From assembly GCF_035222275.1 (NCBI RefSeq), contig NW_026946359.1, forward strand, positions 3,348,001 to 3,412,000: a DNA stretch of 64,000 nucleotides. Direction: 5' to 3'. A program made the translations under genes and the position numbers. Under the pieces are notes generated by a model, which saw only the letters and a program-made list of their open reading frames with translations, ran no database searches and was not told where the DNA came from. The DNA is from Podospora bellae-mahoneyi. Its lineage: Eukaryota; Ascomycota; Sordariomycetes; Sordariales; Podosporaceae. The first letter of the stretch is position 1, and each line of letters opens with the position of its first letter. This document shows positions 21,185-32,400 of this stretch, one piece after another.

Positions 21185-22252
21185 TCACGTAGGCGATGTC
21201 GGGTCCCGCTGGATGATATCATCACTCGTGATCGGATGACTCCCATCATTCAGCACCATTGCCTGCCTGTGCCTCTGGTTCCGGTCGCGCTGTTCTTCAC
21301 TCCCTGGCGTGGTTTGGAACGAACGCAACAACACCCTAGTAGGATGGTTCGCGTCCAAACTGTTGACATCGAGAGTTTCCGGAAACAAAACGCTTAATCG
21401 TTCCACCAAGTGCGTGTCGCCATCGTCTGCTTCGCTCTCTTCCGTGTCGGGATACGGAAAGAGACCGCACTTCTGCAGTGCCTCTCGGCCAGCTGGGCTC
21501 TGCCGAATGCAGCTGATGATTTCGGCAAGCCTGTTGGTCTTGCTGCGCAGGTAGGCCGCAAGATTCTGATGCCGCTCCTCCTCGGTGGTTCCCCAGTTTT
21601 GCTTGGACAGCCACTTCTCGACAAATTTGGCCTTGATGAGTTTCTCGCAGTCAAAGGTGCCTACCAGCTGGCTGATGAACATGAGGCAGAGCTTGTCTGT
21701 CATGTCACGGAGAGGATAATCGTCCCAGTCGTCATTGTTGAGCACCTCCTGGTCAGGGTCAAGAGATAGCTCCAGGCACCGGACGAGAGCTGCGTAGGCC
21801 TTCCATGTGTGAAGTTTATCCAAGGAGTCTTGAGGAATTATTAGTCTATCAATTGTGCCACCGTGATTGATCATCGACTCACGCGGATCGGTAATCACTG
21901 CCAAAGCTCGGAGATTCTTCAGGCGCTCGTCGTAGTTGGGACGGGTGATGCCCCAGAGGAGCTGTTCGAGGGTGTCCTTGTCGTTGACGGCTCTGTCACA
22001 TACGATCTTGACAGCCGTCTCACGAATGGCGTGGTTGTAGTGACCGAGCAACGTATCCAGGGTGGTCAGTTTCAGGGCGTCCTCGGTGTCCTGGGTGATG
22101 TACTGCGGCTTGGGTTGTGGTGGTTTTCTTTCGCACTCTGAGCGCCATTGATCAAGCGCAAGCAGCACTGTCCCGACGAGAGCAACACCGTGTATGATCA
22201 AGGCCCCTTTGATGGCCTTATCGGTGGTCATAAGGGAGGCGAGCCATTCCAT
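21185..22252 (-). CDS. Conserved-looking single-TM protein with helical (ARM-like?) body, unknown function
   Basis: A single exon, 355 aa from the ATG with the best context (GCCGCCATCATGG). Residues 13-31 (AIKGALIIHGVALVGTVLLAL) form one hydrophobic helix followed by a charged face, so a membrane anchor with the body on one side is likely. The body is alpha-helical, with repeating short helices (TLDTLLGHYNHAIRETAVKI, ERLKNLRALAVITD) that recall ARM/HEAT folds; this is inference. The C-terminal 60 residues are polar and probably disordered. An in-frame ATG at 22513 would add 87 residues rich in Arg and Ser that could target mitochondria, but would overlap the NOP14 leader. It is divergent from NOP14, with 309 bp between starts. 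Confidence 0.7.
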   Translation of the reverse strand: MEWLASLMTTDKAIKGALIIHGVALVGTVLLALDQWRSECERKPPQPKPQYITQDTEDALKLTTLDTLLGHYNHAIRETAVKIVCDRAVNDKDTLEQLLWGITRPNYDERLKNLRALAVITDPRESMINHGGTIDRLIIPQDSLDKLHTWKAYAALVRCLELSLDPDQEVLNNDDWDDYPLRDMTDKLCLMFISQLVGTFDCEKLIKAKFVEKWLSKQNWGTTEEERHQNLAAYLRSKTNRLAEIISCIRQSPAGREALQKCGLFPYPDTEESEADDGDTHLVERLSVLFPETLDVNSLDANHPTRVLLRSFQTTPGSEEQRDRNQRHRQAMVLNDGSHPITSDDIIQRDPTSPT

Positions 22253-22561
22253 GATGGCGGCGGTGGTTAGTGTCGTCTCTGATGTTGAGGCTGCATGTCG
22301 TCGCCCGGCTGTAATGCATCTCCACAGTGGAGAGCGGGTCGGTGTTCTAGAGAAGCTTGAGCTGAGAGCTTCCAAAACAGAAAGCTTTCCCTGATCCTGC
22401 CGCTGCAGACCGCCAAAATTTACAAACAGTGGGGCACTCTGATAAGATAGCGCTGCGACCATCCATCCTCTACCAAAAATTCTGAATTGGAGATACAACG
22501 ACTGTTCGGCCATCGAAAACCCGGCAATTGCGTCGCGACTCCCAACAAAAACGACGCGATC
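22253..22561. promoter_or_regulatory. Short divergent promoter shared with NOP14
   Basis: 309 bp between two divergent start codons, so both genes probably share a bidirectional promoter. No sequence element is recognised with confidence. Confidence 0.4.
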
Positions 22562-25300
22562 ATGGCCGGCTCACAGTTGAAGAGGCTTAAGGCCTCCCTG
22601 AAGGACCAAGGAATTATCGGTCCCCAGAAATCCAAGAAGCAGAAGCGCCAAAATGCCCAAGATGCCAAGGCGTCCAACGAGAAGCGCATCCAGCGACATG
22701 AGGCCCTGGCCAGCATCCGCGAGCAGTTCAACCCCTTCCAGTTCAAGACGAATGCCAGAGGCCCCAAGTTTGAGGTTACCACCAACAAGCCCGTCAGCAG
22801 CAGGGAGGCTATGGGTATCAGCGGTCGACCCGGGTTGACCAAGGCGAAAGGCGAGGAGAGACGGCGTGAGACTATCCTTGTTGAGATGCAGCGGAGGAAC
22901 AAGGTCGGCGGTCTAATCGACAGACGTTTCGGTGAGGACGATCCCAACATGTCGCTCGAGGACAAGATGATCGAAAGATATACCCGCGAACAGCAACGGT
23001 CTCACAAGAAGCACTCTGCGTTCGACTTGGAAGACGATGAGGAAATGGGAGGACTTACTCACATGGGCAAGCCGCTTTTCGACAATGATGACGCTCCGAA
23101 GTATCTTAAAGACGACTTTGAGGAGGATGTTGGTTCAGGCGATGAATCCGAAGGTTCGCAGACCGATAGGCGTGCACTGAAGAGGCAGCGTCTAGAGGGG
23201 GCTCTCGAGGTCGTGGGCGAACAGGAGGAAGGGCAACCGGAAAGAAAGAAAACCAAGAAGGAAATTTACGAGGAAATCATCGCCAAGTCCAAGCTTCACA
23301 AAGAGTTGCGACAGGAGGCTAAAGAGGAGGATAACGAGCTCAGAGCTGAAATCGATGAGGCCATGAGGGATCTGCGACCACTACTCTTCGACAGGATAAA
23401 GCCACCTGCCAAAAGTGACAAGCCCACTCTTGTGATTGCTGGAAAGGATCAGGCTACCCTTGACAGGGAGTACGATATCCAGGTGAAGCGGATGGCGTCC
23501 GACAAGCGCGCGGCGCCTACTGATAAGATGAAGACGGAAGAAGAGAAGGCAGCAGAGGAAGCGAACAGGCTAAAGAAGCTCGAGGAGGACCGCCTGAAGC
23601 GTATGCGCGGAGAGAAGGTTTCAGATGACGAACAGGAGAGCGATGACGAGAACAAGCAGGGCGGAGATGACGATTTCGATGCCATGGATGTTGAGGATGC
23701 GGATGAGTTTGGGCTCGGGCAGGGAATTGCTGGAAAGGCCAAAAAATACCGACCGACCGCGACCGAGCTGGGATTCGACGACGAGGACGATTTCCTCATT
23801 GATGATGATTTGGTCGCCAGCGGTTCAGAGTTGGAGTTCGACAGTGGTGACGAGGGAGAGGAGAGCGACGAGGACGAGGAGTCAGGTTCTGACTCTGGCT
23901 CTGAGGAAGAAGACAGCGACGATGACGAATTCATCAAGGGGTTATTAACAGAATCCGAGGCGAAGCAAGGCATCTTTCGGTTACCCACCAACAACACCAA
24001 AGGCTCCGATGAGAATGGTGTCCCATACACCTTCCCCTGTCCCCAGAACCACGACGAGCTCCTCGAGATCTTCAAGGGCATCGACGTGAAACAGCTCCCG
24101 GTCGCCACCCAACGCATCAGAGCCCTCCACCACCCAAAACTCGCCAGCGACAACAAGGAGCGCCTCGGTAACTTTGCACAGGCCCTCGTTCGTCACGTCA
24201 ACTACCTCGGAAACCAGTACCAGCCTACCTGGGCCGCGGCACTGGAAGGCCTGACAAGACACATCCACTCCCTAGCCAAGAGCTTCCCCATCGAAGTCGC
24301 CAAGGGCTATCGTTCTATCATCCAAGAGATGGAGCAGTCCCGCCCTCTGGCCCTCACTGTCGGCGACCTGATCACTCTTACCGGAGCAGGCACCACCTTC
24401 CCTACGTCCGACCACTTCCACCAGGTTGTCACCCCAGCCATGATCGTCATCGCGAGGTATCTCGGCCAAAAGATCCCGCAGTCCCTCTCCGACTACGCCA
24501 CCGGCACGTTCCTGGCCATCCTTGCCCTCCAATATCAGCAATTCTCCAAGCGCTACGTACCAGAGGTTATGAACTTCACCCTCAACACCCTCTGCGCCTT
24601 GGCCCCCTCAGCCAGGGCCTTTACACCCAACACAATCGGGTTCTTCCCCATCCACGACCCCCCCGCTGGAACTCGCCTTCCTACATCCCTTCCCGCCGAT
24701 GCCTCCACAGCAAGAAAACTCGCCTTTTCCGACTGCCTCCCTTCTAACCAACCCTCCTTGGAGCTCAAACTATCCCTCTTCACCACCACCCTCTCCCTCC
24801 TCACCAGCGCCTCCACCCTCTGGTCCCAAACCTCCTCCTTTACCGAAACCTTTTCCCCCGCCCTTCCCATCCTCTCCTCCATTCCCAAATCTCTTTCTCC
24901 TGCCATCCAGTCCCTCCAGCAGCACCTCACCCGTTTATTGCAGATCTCCCGCCTCTCCCGCCGCCCACTAGAACTGCACCACCACCGTCCCCTGGCGATA
25001 AGGACCTACATCCCCAAGTTTGAAGATTCGTTTGACCCGAACAAGCACTACGATCCTGATCGTGAGAGGGCGGAGCTGGCCAAGTTGAAGAAGGAGCACA
25101 AGCGGGAGAGGAAGGGTGCGCTGAGGGAGCTGAGGAAGGACAATGCTTTTATGGCGAGGGAGAACTTACGGGTGAAGAAGGAGAAGGACGCGGCGTACGA
25201 GAAGAAGTATAAGAGGTTGGTGGCGGAGATTCAGGGGACCGAGGGGCAGGCGGCGAATGCGTATGAGAGGGAAAAGGCTCTCAGGAAGAAGAAGAGGTAG
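22562..25300 (+). CDS. NOP14: Nucleolar protein 14, SSU processome
   Basis: A single-exon gene of 912 aa, close to the usual Nop14 length. The N-terminus (MAGSQLKRLKASLKDQGIIG) leads to the family signatures RRNKVGGLIDRRFGEDD and SLEDKMIERYTREQQR (about residues 120-165). A long acidic middle follows, with several Asp/Glu/Ser runs (about 290-460). The C-terminal half is a helical repeat region, ending in a very basic coiled stretch with DPNKHYDPDRERAELAKLKK and REKALRKKKR. Nop14 works with Noc4 and Emg1 in pre-18S rRNA processing and 40S assembly in the nucleolus. The coding strand changes abruptly from C-rich (about 24060-24990) to G-rich (from 25050). The first in-frame ATG was used. Confidence 0.95.
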   Translation: MAGSQLKRLKASLKDQGIIGPQKSKKQKRQNAQDAKASNEKRIQRHEALASIREQFNPFQFKTNARGPKFEVTTNKPVSSREAMGISGRPGLTKAKGEERRRETILVEMQRRNKVGGLIDRRFGEDDPNMSLEDKMIERYTREQQRSHKKHSAFDLEDDEEMGGLTHMGKPLFDNDDAPKYLKDDFEEDVGSGDESEGSQTDRRALKRQRLEGALEVVGEQEEGQPERKKTKKEIYEEIIAKSKLHKELRQEAKEEDNELRAEIDEAMRDLRPLLFDRIKPPAKSDKPTLVIAGKDQATLDREYDIQVKRMASDKRAAPTDKMKTEEEKAAEEANRLKKLEEDRLKRMRGEKVSDDEQESDDENKQGGDDDFDAMDVEDADEFGLGQGIAGKAKKYRPTATELGFDDEDDFLIDDDLVASGSELEFDSGDEGEESDEDEESGSDSGSEEEDSDDDEFIKGLLTESEAKQGIFRLPTNNTKGSDENGVPYTFPCPQNHDELLEIFKGIDVKQLPVATQRIRALHHPKLASDNKERLGNFAQALVRHVNYLGNQYQPTWAAALEGLTRHIHSLAKSFPIEVAKGYRSIIQEMEQSRPLALTVGDLITLTGAGTTFPTSDHFHQVVTPAMIVIARYLGQKIPQSLSDYATGTFLAILALQYQQFSKRYVPEVMNFTLNTLCALAPSARAFTPNTIGFFPIHDPPAGTRLPTSLPADASTARKLAFSDCLPSNQPSLELKLSLFTTTLSLLTSASTLWSQTSSFTETFSPALPILSSIPKSLSPAIQSLQQHLTRLLQISRLSRRPLELHHHRPLAIRTYIPKFEDSFDPNKHYDPDRERAELAKLKKEHKRERKGALRELRKDNAFMARENLRVKKEKDAAYEKKYKRLVAEIQGTEGQAANAYEREKALRKKKR

Positions 25301-25514
25301 ATTTGATGGAATGATAGAGATGTGTTTTTGGTTGTTGAGTTGCATTCAACGGCATATGTATTGTTTGCGGGGAAATATAATTCAGTTTTTTTAGTCCCCC
25401 GAATAATTGTGTCTGGTTTCCCTTCGATGGGCAATAACGTCGTTCTTGGAAATGTGTCGCTCAGAACATTGTCCATCTATCATTCAAGCTACTACCAACA
25501 ACTACGTGTATTGC

Positions 25515-27141
25515 TCAATCAAAATCGCTCATCTTCCTCAGCGACTCGGTAGTATACAGCAACTTTTGCATCTCCTCCCCGTTGAGCTCTGTCTCTCCGG
25601 CCGGGACATCCACGACAGGCTTCTGATCCCACGAGTCGGGGCCATTCCTGGTCAAGACCAGGAAGGGTGCCGCCGCGTCAGGCTTCCCTTCGGTTGTGTC
25701 GATGCTCACGAGGAGGTTGTCGTTGGGTAGAAGCTCGACGTCTAGGGGGACACCTTGCTCCTTGAGGGAATAGGTAGCAGTGTGCTTAAGCGTGTCTTCT
25801 ACAAGTGTGAAAAGAACCACAGCGGGAATTCTACATATCGTTAGCATTTCTAAAAGTATGACGTGCAATCAAAAGGGGGACATACTTCTCGCAGATGACA
25901 GCTACCACTGTTTCCCCAGAGGCAAGAGAAAACCCCTTCAGTCTCGAAACAGCAATCTTTGTCAGCTCAGGCTCAATAGTATTCTTGATCTCTTCAAGAA
26001 TATTCGCCCTCCCAAGCAGCTGCTTCTCCTTCCACCTCCATAGAAAAACATCGTCATCCCCACCACCCGAAACAAGCAGCTCTTCCCGGCCGGGGACAAC
26101 ACATAACCTGCTGACAAAATCCTCGTGCCCAAGGCAGAACCCCTCAATGAAATAAGCCTGGGGAATCCCCCGCGAGATACGGACGTGCTCGTCTCTGTCG
26201 GCGGTGATGATCCATTCTCTTTTCTCGCCTGTCGCGCCGATTCCAGGGGCGACGGTGATGGCTGTGAGCATGGAGACATGACCCAACAGCAAGGTGTGCT
26301 CAAACGCCGGCTGGGATTCCTCGGCGGATCTCTCGGCGGCGGCTTTGAGGGAGAGTTCCATGGAAATCTTTTGGTTCTCGAGAGCCTTGAGGTTGCGCTT
26401 GGTGTGGACTGTCTTGTCGTTGGCTTGGGGCTTGAAGGGGATAGGTGCCGAGGCAGGGGTGGCGCTGCGGGAGGGGAGTGATTGGACTGTTGGGGGGAGG
26501 GTGGGTTCTGCGGATGGGAGGAGGGGGAGGGCGTAGACGTCTCCGAATTTGTCGGCGGAGAGGATTTTCTTTTGGTCGGTGGTGAGGGTGAGAGAGCAGG
26601 GGCGTTTTGGCATGGCTCTGTTAAAATGGGTTAGCTACTAAAGACAACATGAGGGGCGGTTAAGGGGTGAGTACCTCTGGCTGAGTTGCTTGAGATTCCC
26701 GGAGCCATCGTGCTCGAATACCCAGATCGTCTTGTCGGAGCCAGTAGCAGCGATTACATGACTGCCATTGGCAGTGGCGAGGAGGCAGTTGATGAAAGGC
26801 TTCTCGTTCGATAAGTTGACGGGTTGTGGCTTGTTGTGAAACCTGCCCTTCTTTTGACCGTTGGTTGAGTTGGGGGTGCCGGCATCGCCAGCATGGGCCT
26901 CCTTTTCATCATTCTCTGTTCTCCTACGCTTGGCCGGGGGACCTTCTGGCGTTGGAGGGGCCTCAACAGTGGCAGAGGCTTCAGCATCGGCAGCAGGTTC
27001 ACTTGGGGTCTCAGTGGCCTTCACTGGATACTTCCAGGTTGAGAGGTGCTCCATAGAGGTGTTGAAGGAGAGAATATCAACCCCCTGGGCAGCAAAAATT
27101 ACGCTGCCCGAGGCCTGAAGAAGATGATAGGGGATAATCAT
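25515..27141 (-). CDS. TRM82: Trm82/WDR4 subunit of tRNA (m7G46) methyltransferase
   Basis: Three exons (27141-26675, 26617-25886, 25830-25515) give 504 aa; the introns are 57 and 55 nt. The start MIIPYHLLQASGSVIFAAQG and STWKYP match the first blade of fungal Trm82. The WD40 blades include INCLLATANGSHVIAATGSD, KILSADKFGDVYAL and GHEDFVSRLCVVPGREELLV with SGGGDDDVFLW. Between blades 1 and 2 a disordered Pro/Ala-rich insert ends in AKRRRTEND, a likely nuclear signal. Trm82 is the non-catalytic scaffold that stabilises Trm8, which makes m7G at position 46 of tRNA. It lies 214 bp from the convergent NOP14 stop and is divergent from the P0 gene, so two ribosome/tRNA genes share a promoter. Confidence 0.9.
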
Positions 27142-27849
27142 GGTGAGAGTGGCTGATATGAGTGGTGAGAATGTTCAAGCCACAACTGGTTCACACTTGA
27201 TGCTCAAGTGGTCAAATCAAGAGATATTAGGTGTTAAAACCACAGGATATCTATTCGTAATGTTAGGACGAGCCATTTTGATACTCAGGAGGAATCTTAC
27301 CGCGCTCAATTGCTTCAAGCAGATATCTCCAATGCAGTGAAGCTTGAGTCAATCCACTTCGGTTGTTGGACTTAGAAGAATTTGTCTGGAGCTTGGGGAT
27401 GTGAGCCACAGGTGGCTTGTGCTTCAACGTCAAGCTTCAAACACCTGTGGAACCGGGCGCAGCTTTTCTCTCCAGTTCGTTCCCTCCCAAGAACAAGGAT
27501 GTCACTTTGATCTCAGCACCTAGCAAGACCGGAATTACCTGCCGCCGTAAAGATGCTCTCTGATGTCCGTCTTTTTCGAAGCTTGACGCAGAAGCTTGTA
27601 CCTCCGTACTTTCTTATCGATAAGGCGTGGGGCAGTTCGAGCATCTGGAGCTCTCTGATTGGCCTTACCAGCCTAAACCCTAGGCGGGAGCGGGCCCCCA
27701 CAGGCTAAGCGGATTGTGCGAAAATCCGGAGGCTGCTTGGATTCTTTTTTGGTAAAACCACCATCGCGAGTTCTCCTCCTCTCCTCCTTGTTTCCGCATC
27801 ACCAACAATTAACCGCCCTTAAACAACCTAGCTTCCAGCAAAAGAAGAC
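27142..27849. promoter_or_regulatory. Divergent TRM82-P0 promoter region
   Basis: 708 bp between the start codons of TRM82 and the ribosomal P0 gene. It contains a telobox-type AAACCCTA element about 170 bp before the P0 ATG and a pyrimidine-rich leader (27755-27800). No coding feature. Confidence 0.6.
27675..27683 (+). promoter_or_regulatory. Telobox (AAACCCTAG) in the P0 promoter
   Basis: The octamer AAACCCTA, the core of TTAGGGTTT, lies 175 bp upstream of the P0 start codon. Telobox motifs bound by Tbf1-like factors are a known feature of ribosomal-protein promoters in many fungi. A single copy; function is inference from family knowledge. Confidence 0.5.
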
Positions 27850-28905
27850 ATGGGGGGCAAGAGCGCTAACAAGGCTGGCTACTTCGACAAGCTCAAGGGC
27901 TTGTTGGAGGAGTACAAGTCCATCTTCGTCGTCTCCGTCGACAATGTCTCGTCTCAGCAGATGCACGAGATTCGTCAGGCCCTCCGCGATCAGGGTGTGG
28001 TCCTGATGGGCAAGAACACCATGGTACGAGATGGCGACCCAGATCAGCAAAGAAATCGATACTAATTGAGCCAAACAGGTTCGCCGTGCCCTCAAGACCT
28101 TCCTGGTCGACTCCCCCGAGTACGAGCGCCTCCTCCCCTTCGTCAAGGGCAACGTTGGTTTCGTCTTCACCAACGGTGACCTCAAGGAGATCCGTGACAA
28201 GATCCTCGCCAACAAGGTCGCCGCCCCCGCTCGTGCTGGTGCCGTCGCCCCCGTCGATGTCTGGATTCCCGCTGGCAACACTGGTATGGAACCCGGCAAG
28301 ACCTCTTTCTTCCAGGCCCTCGGTGTCCCCACCAAGATTGCCCGTGGTACCATTGAAATCACCACCGATCTCAAGCTCGTCGAGGCTGGCGCCAAGGTCG
28401 GCCCCTCCGAGGCTACCCTGTTGAACATGCTCAACATCTCTCCCTTCACCTACGGTATGGGCATCGCTCAGGTCTACGACCAGGGCAACACCTTCCCCAG
28501 CTCCGTCCTCGATATCAGCGAGGAGCAGCTCCTGAAGGCCTTCTCCAGCGCCATCACCACCATTGCCGCTGTCTCCCTGGCCCTCAACTTCCCCACTCTC
28601 CCCTCCGTCATCCACTCCCTTGTCAACAGCTACAAGAAGGTTCTCGCTGTTGCCATCGAGACCGAGATCAGCTGGCCCGAGATTGAGGAGCTCAAGGACC
28701 GCATTGCCAACCCCGAGGCCTATGCTGCCGCCGCCCCTGTCGCTGCTGCTGACTCTGGCGCCGCCGCCGGTGGTGCTGCCGCTGAGGAGGAGAAGAAGGA
28801 GGAGGAGGAGGAGTCCGACGAGGAGGGTGGCTTCGGCGATCTCTTGTATGTGTTTTCTGTTTGTGTCTGTGTGGAACTTTTGCTAACCATTCTCCCAGCG
28901 GTTAA
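27850..28905 (+). CDS. RPP0: 60S acidic ribosomal protein P0 (uL10)
   Basis: Exons 27850-28023, 28079-28845 and 28899-28905 give 315 aa. The N-terminal rRNA-binding L10 domain ([31 protein letters not shown]) is followed by the P1/P2-binding helices, an Ala-rich hinge, a Glu/Lys-rich acidic run and the stalk tail [12 protein letters not shown]. The last two residues and the stop come from a third coding exon of 7 nt. P0 anchors the ribosomal stalk that recruits translational GTPases. Codon use is strongly biased to C-ending codons, as expected of a very highly expressed gene. Intron 1 (55 nt) follows KNTM; intron 2 is 53 nt with a clear CTAAC branch site. Confidence 0.97.
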
Positions 28906-29436
28906 ATGTTGTAACGACGCCATGACGGCGCTTGTGGACTGGCAATTTCGGTTTGGGTCCGGTAGAGGTTTTATGAATCGATACCCGAATCTAGATAGAT
29001 CATTTGCTGGTCAATTGAGCACTCTGAAGATGGACATACAAAGGATTTTTGAACTGCAATGTAGTGACTGCCCAAACAGTCTACTTGCTGCTTCTCAGAT
29101 ACTGGTTAGTACCCCCCTTTTCCTTTTTTTTTCGTAGCACAGCTCCCCAAGTGTCGATGATTATGAAAAATGACAAAGAGCTTTTTAACCCTGATCTTAT
29201 TGATGAGAAACCCATACAACAACGTATGAGACACAATCACTTATCATTTTGTTTACACAATTTATTCTCTGGGTATCAAGACTAACATGAGTACCAGATC
29301 AAACAGGTTATTCATCCCACGATTTTGCCGTCTTTTGCCCTTGGTGACATGTGTTTCATACAAATACAATATTTATCCATCCTACAAGTGCTTCGTTCCT
29401 TTTGCTCCTATGATGTGACATTGTTTTTTATGCGCT
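28906..29436. terminator. Convergent 3' flank of P0 and MSH1
   Basis: 531 bp between facing stop codons. It is relatively AT-rich and must contain the P0 3' untranslated region. One frame stays open from P0 into this region, but only if the last intron is retained. Confidence 0.45.
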
Positions 29437-32400
29437 CTATAGCCCATTCCTTTCCAACACTTCTCTTGCGGCTTGAATGGCCTTGTCAGGCAACCCAGCC
29501 AACCTCGCGACCTTGAGCGCGTGACTCGTCCTGTTGACGCCCTTTTGGAGTTTGTGCACATAGGCGAACCCCCCGTTTTCGTCTTCTTCCACATCGGTAC
29601 AGTACATCTCCACCGCACCATCCTGCCCCCCGTCTTGGACGGTCAGGTTTTGTTCTTTGATCAAACCGGCGATGTCGTGGAAGTGAGTAGCAAATAACGC
29701 ACGACATCTGTTGACCTTGACGAGGTGGTGGAGGGAGGCGAAGGCGACGGCGGTTCCGTCTTGCGGCGTTGTGCCCCGGCCGATCTCGTCCATGATGACG
29801 AAGGAGCGGGGGGTGGCCTGGCGGAGGATGGTGGAGGTCTCGAGCATCTCGACCATGAAGGTGGACTGGGAGGCGTAGAGGTTGTCCGAGGAGCCGAGGC
29901 GGGAGAAGATTGCGTCGACCAGGCCGAGCTGGGCGTGGTCTGCTGGGATGAAGGAGCCGATCTGGGAGAGGATCGTGATGAGGGCGGACTGACGGAGGAA
30001 GGTGGATTTGCCGGCCATGTTTGGGCCGGTGATGAGCCAGATGCGGCCGTGTTGGGAAGGGGATGAGGGGGAGGAAAGGAAAAGGTCGTTCTTGGTAAAA
30101 GTGCGGCCTTGTTCTTGGAGGGCGGACTCGACGGTGGGGTGCCGACCTCCTACTATTATTGTGGCGGTGGAGGTGTTCAGGATGGGGCGGACGAGGTTTT
30201 TCTCTCGGGCTAGCGAGGCGAAGGAGGTGAGGACGTCTAGCTCGTCTAGCACGGCGGCGTTCCGTCGTAACTTTACCAGATTCAAAATCACCGACTGTCG
30301 CAACGACGCAAAAACGCGGGATTCTTCTGCTCTGATAGCGAGGCGGGTTTGGGAGAGGGAGTCACCCAACGATGACCAGGCCGGGTGGTGAAAGGAGCGG
30401 GTGCTGCGGGAGGTGGAGAGGGTCCTGATGGAAGGGGTGTCAGAGACAGGGGAGGAGAGAGAGTCCCGACCTTTGACGTGGCAGATGTGCCCTAGCTGGG
30501 GTGTCCATTTCAAGGTCAGGGATGGGAGGTTCAGCTCCCGACGGAGAGACAGGCAGAGCTCTTCCTTTTGGGATTTGAGACTGGCGAGTTGTTTGTGTAG
30601 TGAGCTCAAAAGGCGGGAGGCGCGGGGTTGCATGATGAAGAGTTCTGCTTCTTCTGAGTAGTGGTCCCGTATTGAAGGTATCTTCCTCCGGTTGGGTTTT
30701 TGGGAAGGGGAAGAAGAAGAGGGGAGTCGGGATTTGGGGAGGATGGTTCCGTCTTCTTCTGTGGCTTCGGAAGAAACGATTTCTTGGGCGAGGGAGAGGA
30801 GCTCGCCGGCGCGGGAGTCTTCTAGTTGGTGTTGCTGGACTAGGTTTTCTTCATCGATGGCGGAGCGGATGGAGTGGGCTAGTTTGAGGGGGGATTTGAG
30901 GGAGACGCGGGAGAGGAGGGTGGCGAGGGGGTCCTCGTCTTCTTCTTCTTCTTCCTCCGGGGTGGCATCTTCTTCTGGTGGTGCTGATTTGGCTTCTTCG
31001 GGTTGGGAGGCTATGGAGGCTTCAAGGAGGGCGACTATGTCCTCTGTTGATTTGATTGTGCTGGCTAGCTGGAGTAGGTCATCGGCATCGCCGCGGTTGA
31101 GGGCGAACTTTTGGACGAGGCGCTGGGAGTCATGGCTTCTGCGGAGAAGGACGATGATGGCATCTCGAAGTTCTTCGTCTTGAATGAAGCGCTCTACCAG
31201 GTCAAGTCTGGCGTTGATGGCTTTGAGTGATGTTGACGGGAAACCTAGGAGACAAATTAAGCTGATGGCCCTGAATGCTGAAAGAAAACAAATGCATACT
31301 CAGCCACTGGTTGAGAAGCCGGGCGCCACTCTTGGTTGCCGTTCGCCTGATGGCGTACAACAAGCTCCCCTTAAACGTGCCATCCCGGACAGTCTCCTTA
31401 ATTTCAAGTGACCGCATGGTATTCTTGTCAATATTCATCACCTCCATGTTTACATGGCGAACCGGTGGCTGGAGCTTCATGCTCAGCCCCTGAAGCCGAT
31501 CTCCCACGTAGTGGAGCAGCAGACTGCCGGCATCTACTTCCTCCTCTGTAAACTTTTTGGCCTCCTTCGCCGGGATTTTACCCTCCAGCATGGGCTGCCA
31601 GTCGTCTAGCGACTGAAACTCACCTTGGGGAGAGTACGTCACCAGGTAGCTCTCCTCCTGCAGGATAGACGCGATCCCCTGATCCTCGGCAGACTCGAGG
31701 GCCTTGTCCAGAACAACCTCCCGAGGGGACACCCGAGACAGCACGGAGCCGAGCGATGCTAGAGTGGCCGGCTGAGTGAAGAAATAGCCGGTCGACAGAT
31801 CCAGCCATGCTAGACCGATACGGGTCGGGGCATCATCGGCCGGGTCTGGCGTGTTGATGGCTTGCTGCCCCGCTTGGCGCCTCACATGGTCCGATAATTC
31901 CGCTTTCTCGGGCAGATGAACGGCCATTACATAGTTGTTTGCATAAGGATCCATGAAGTTCTCATCGATGAGGGTGCCGGGAGTGACAATACGGGCCACT
32001 CGACGGTCATGCATCAACCCACCAGACCTGATCTTGGCCGAGGCATCGTTGGGGAACTCTTCAGCAATGGCTACATGGCGGTTGAGGTCTTGGACCAAGA
32101 TCTTGAGAAAGCGATCCAGCTGGAAGAATGGAAAGCCGGCCTGGGCAACACACGAACAGTCATCAGATACAAGCTGGAACTAACTACAAGGACGGACGGA
32201 TGGACATGGCACAATAAAGATAAATACCATGGATACGGGGCCGGCGTTTGTCTTCTTCTGTGAGACTTTGAGGTTGAGGAGCGGGCCGTACTCATCGGCG
32301 TGCTCGAAGTACAGCTCGTAGAAGCCGCCGACACGGGTGAGCAGCACGCAATTGTCAAACTTCTGCATGTTGCGGCGGGCCTGCTGCACCACTGTCGGGT

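Noticed and set aside
28846-29137. C-terminal extension of P0 as the main product
   Set aside because: It arises only if a well-formed 53-nt intron is kept, and would destroy the conserved GFGDLFG tail.
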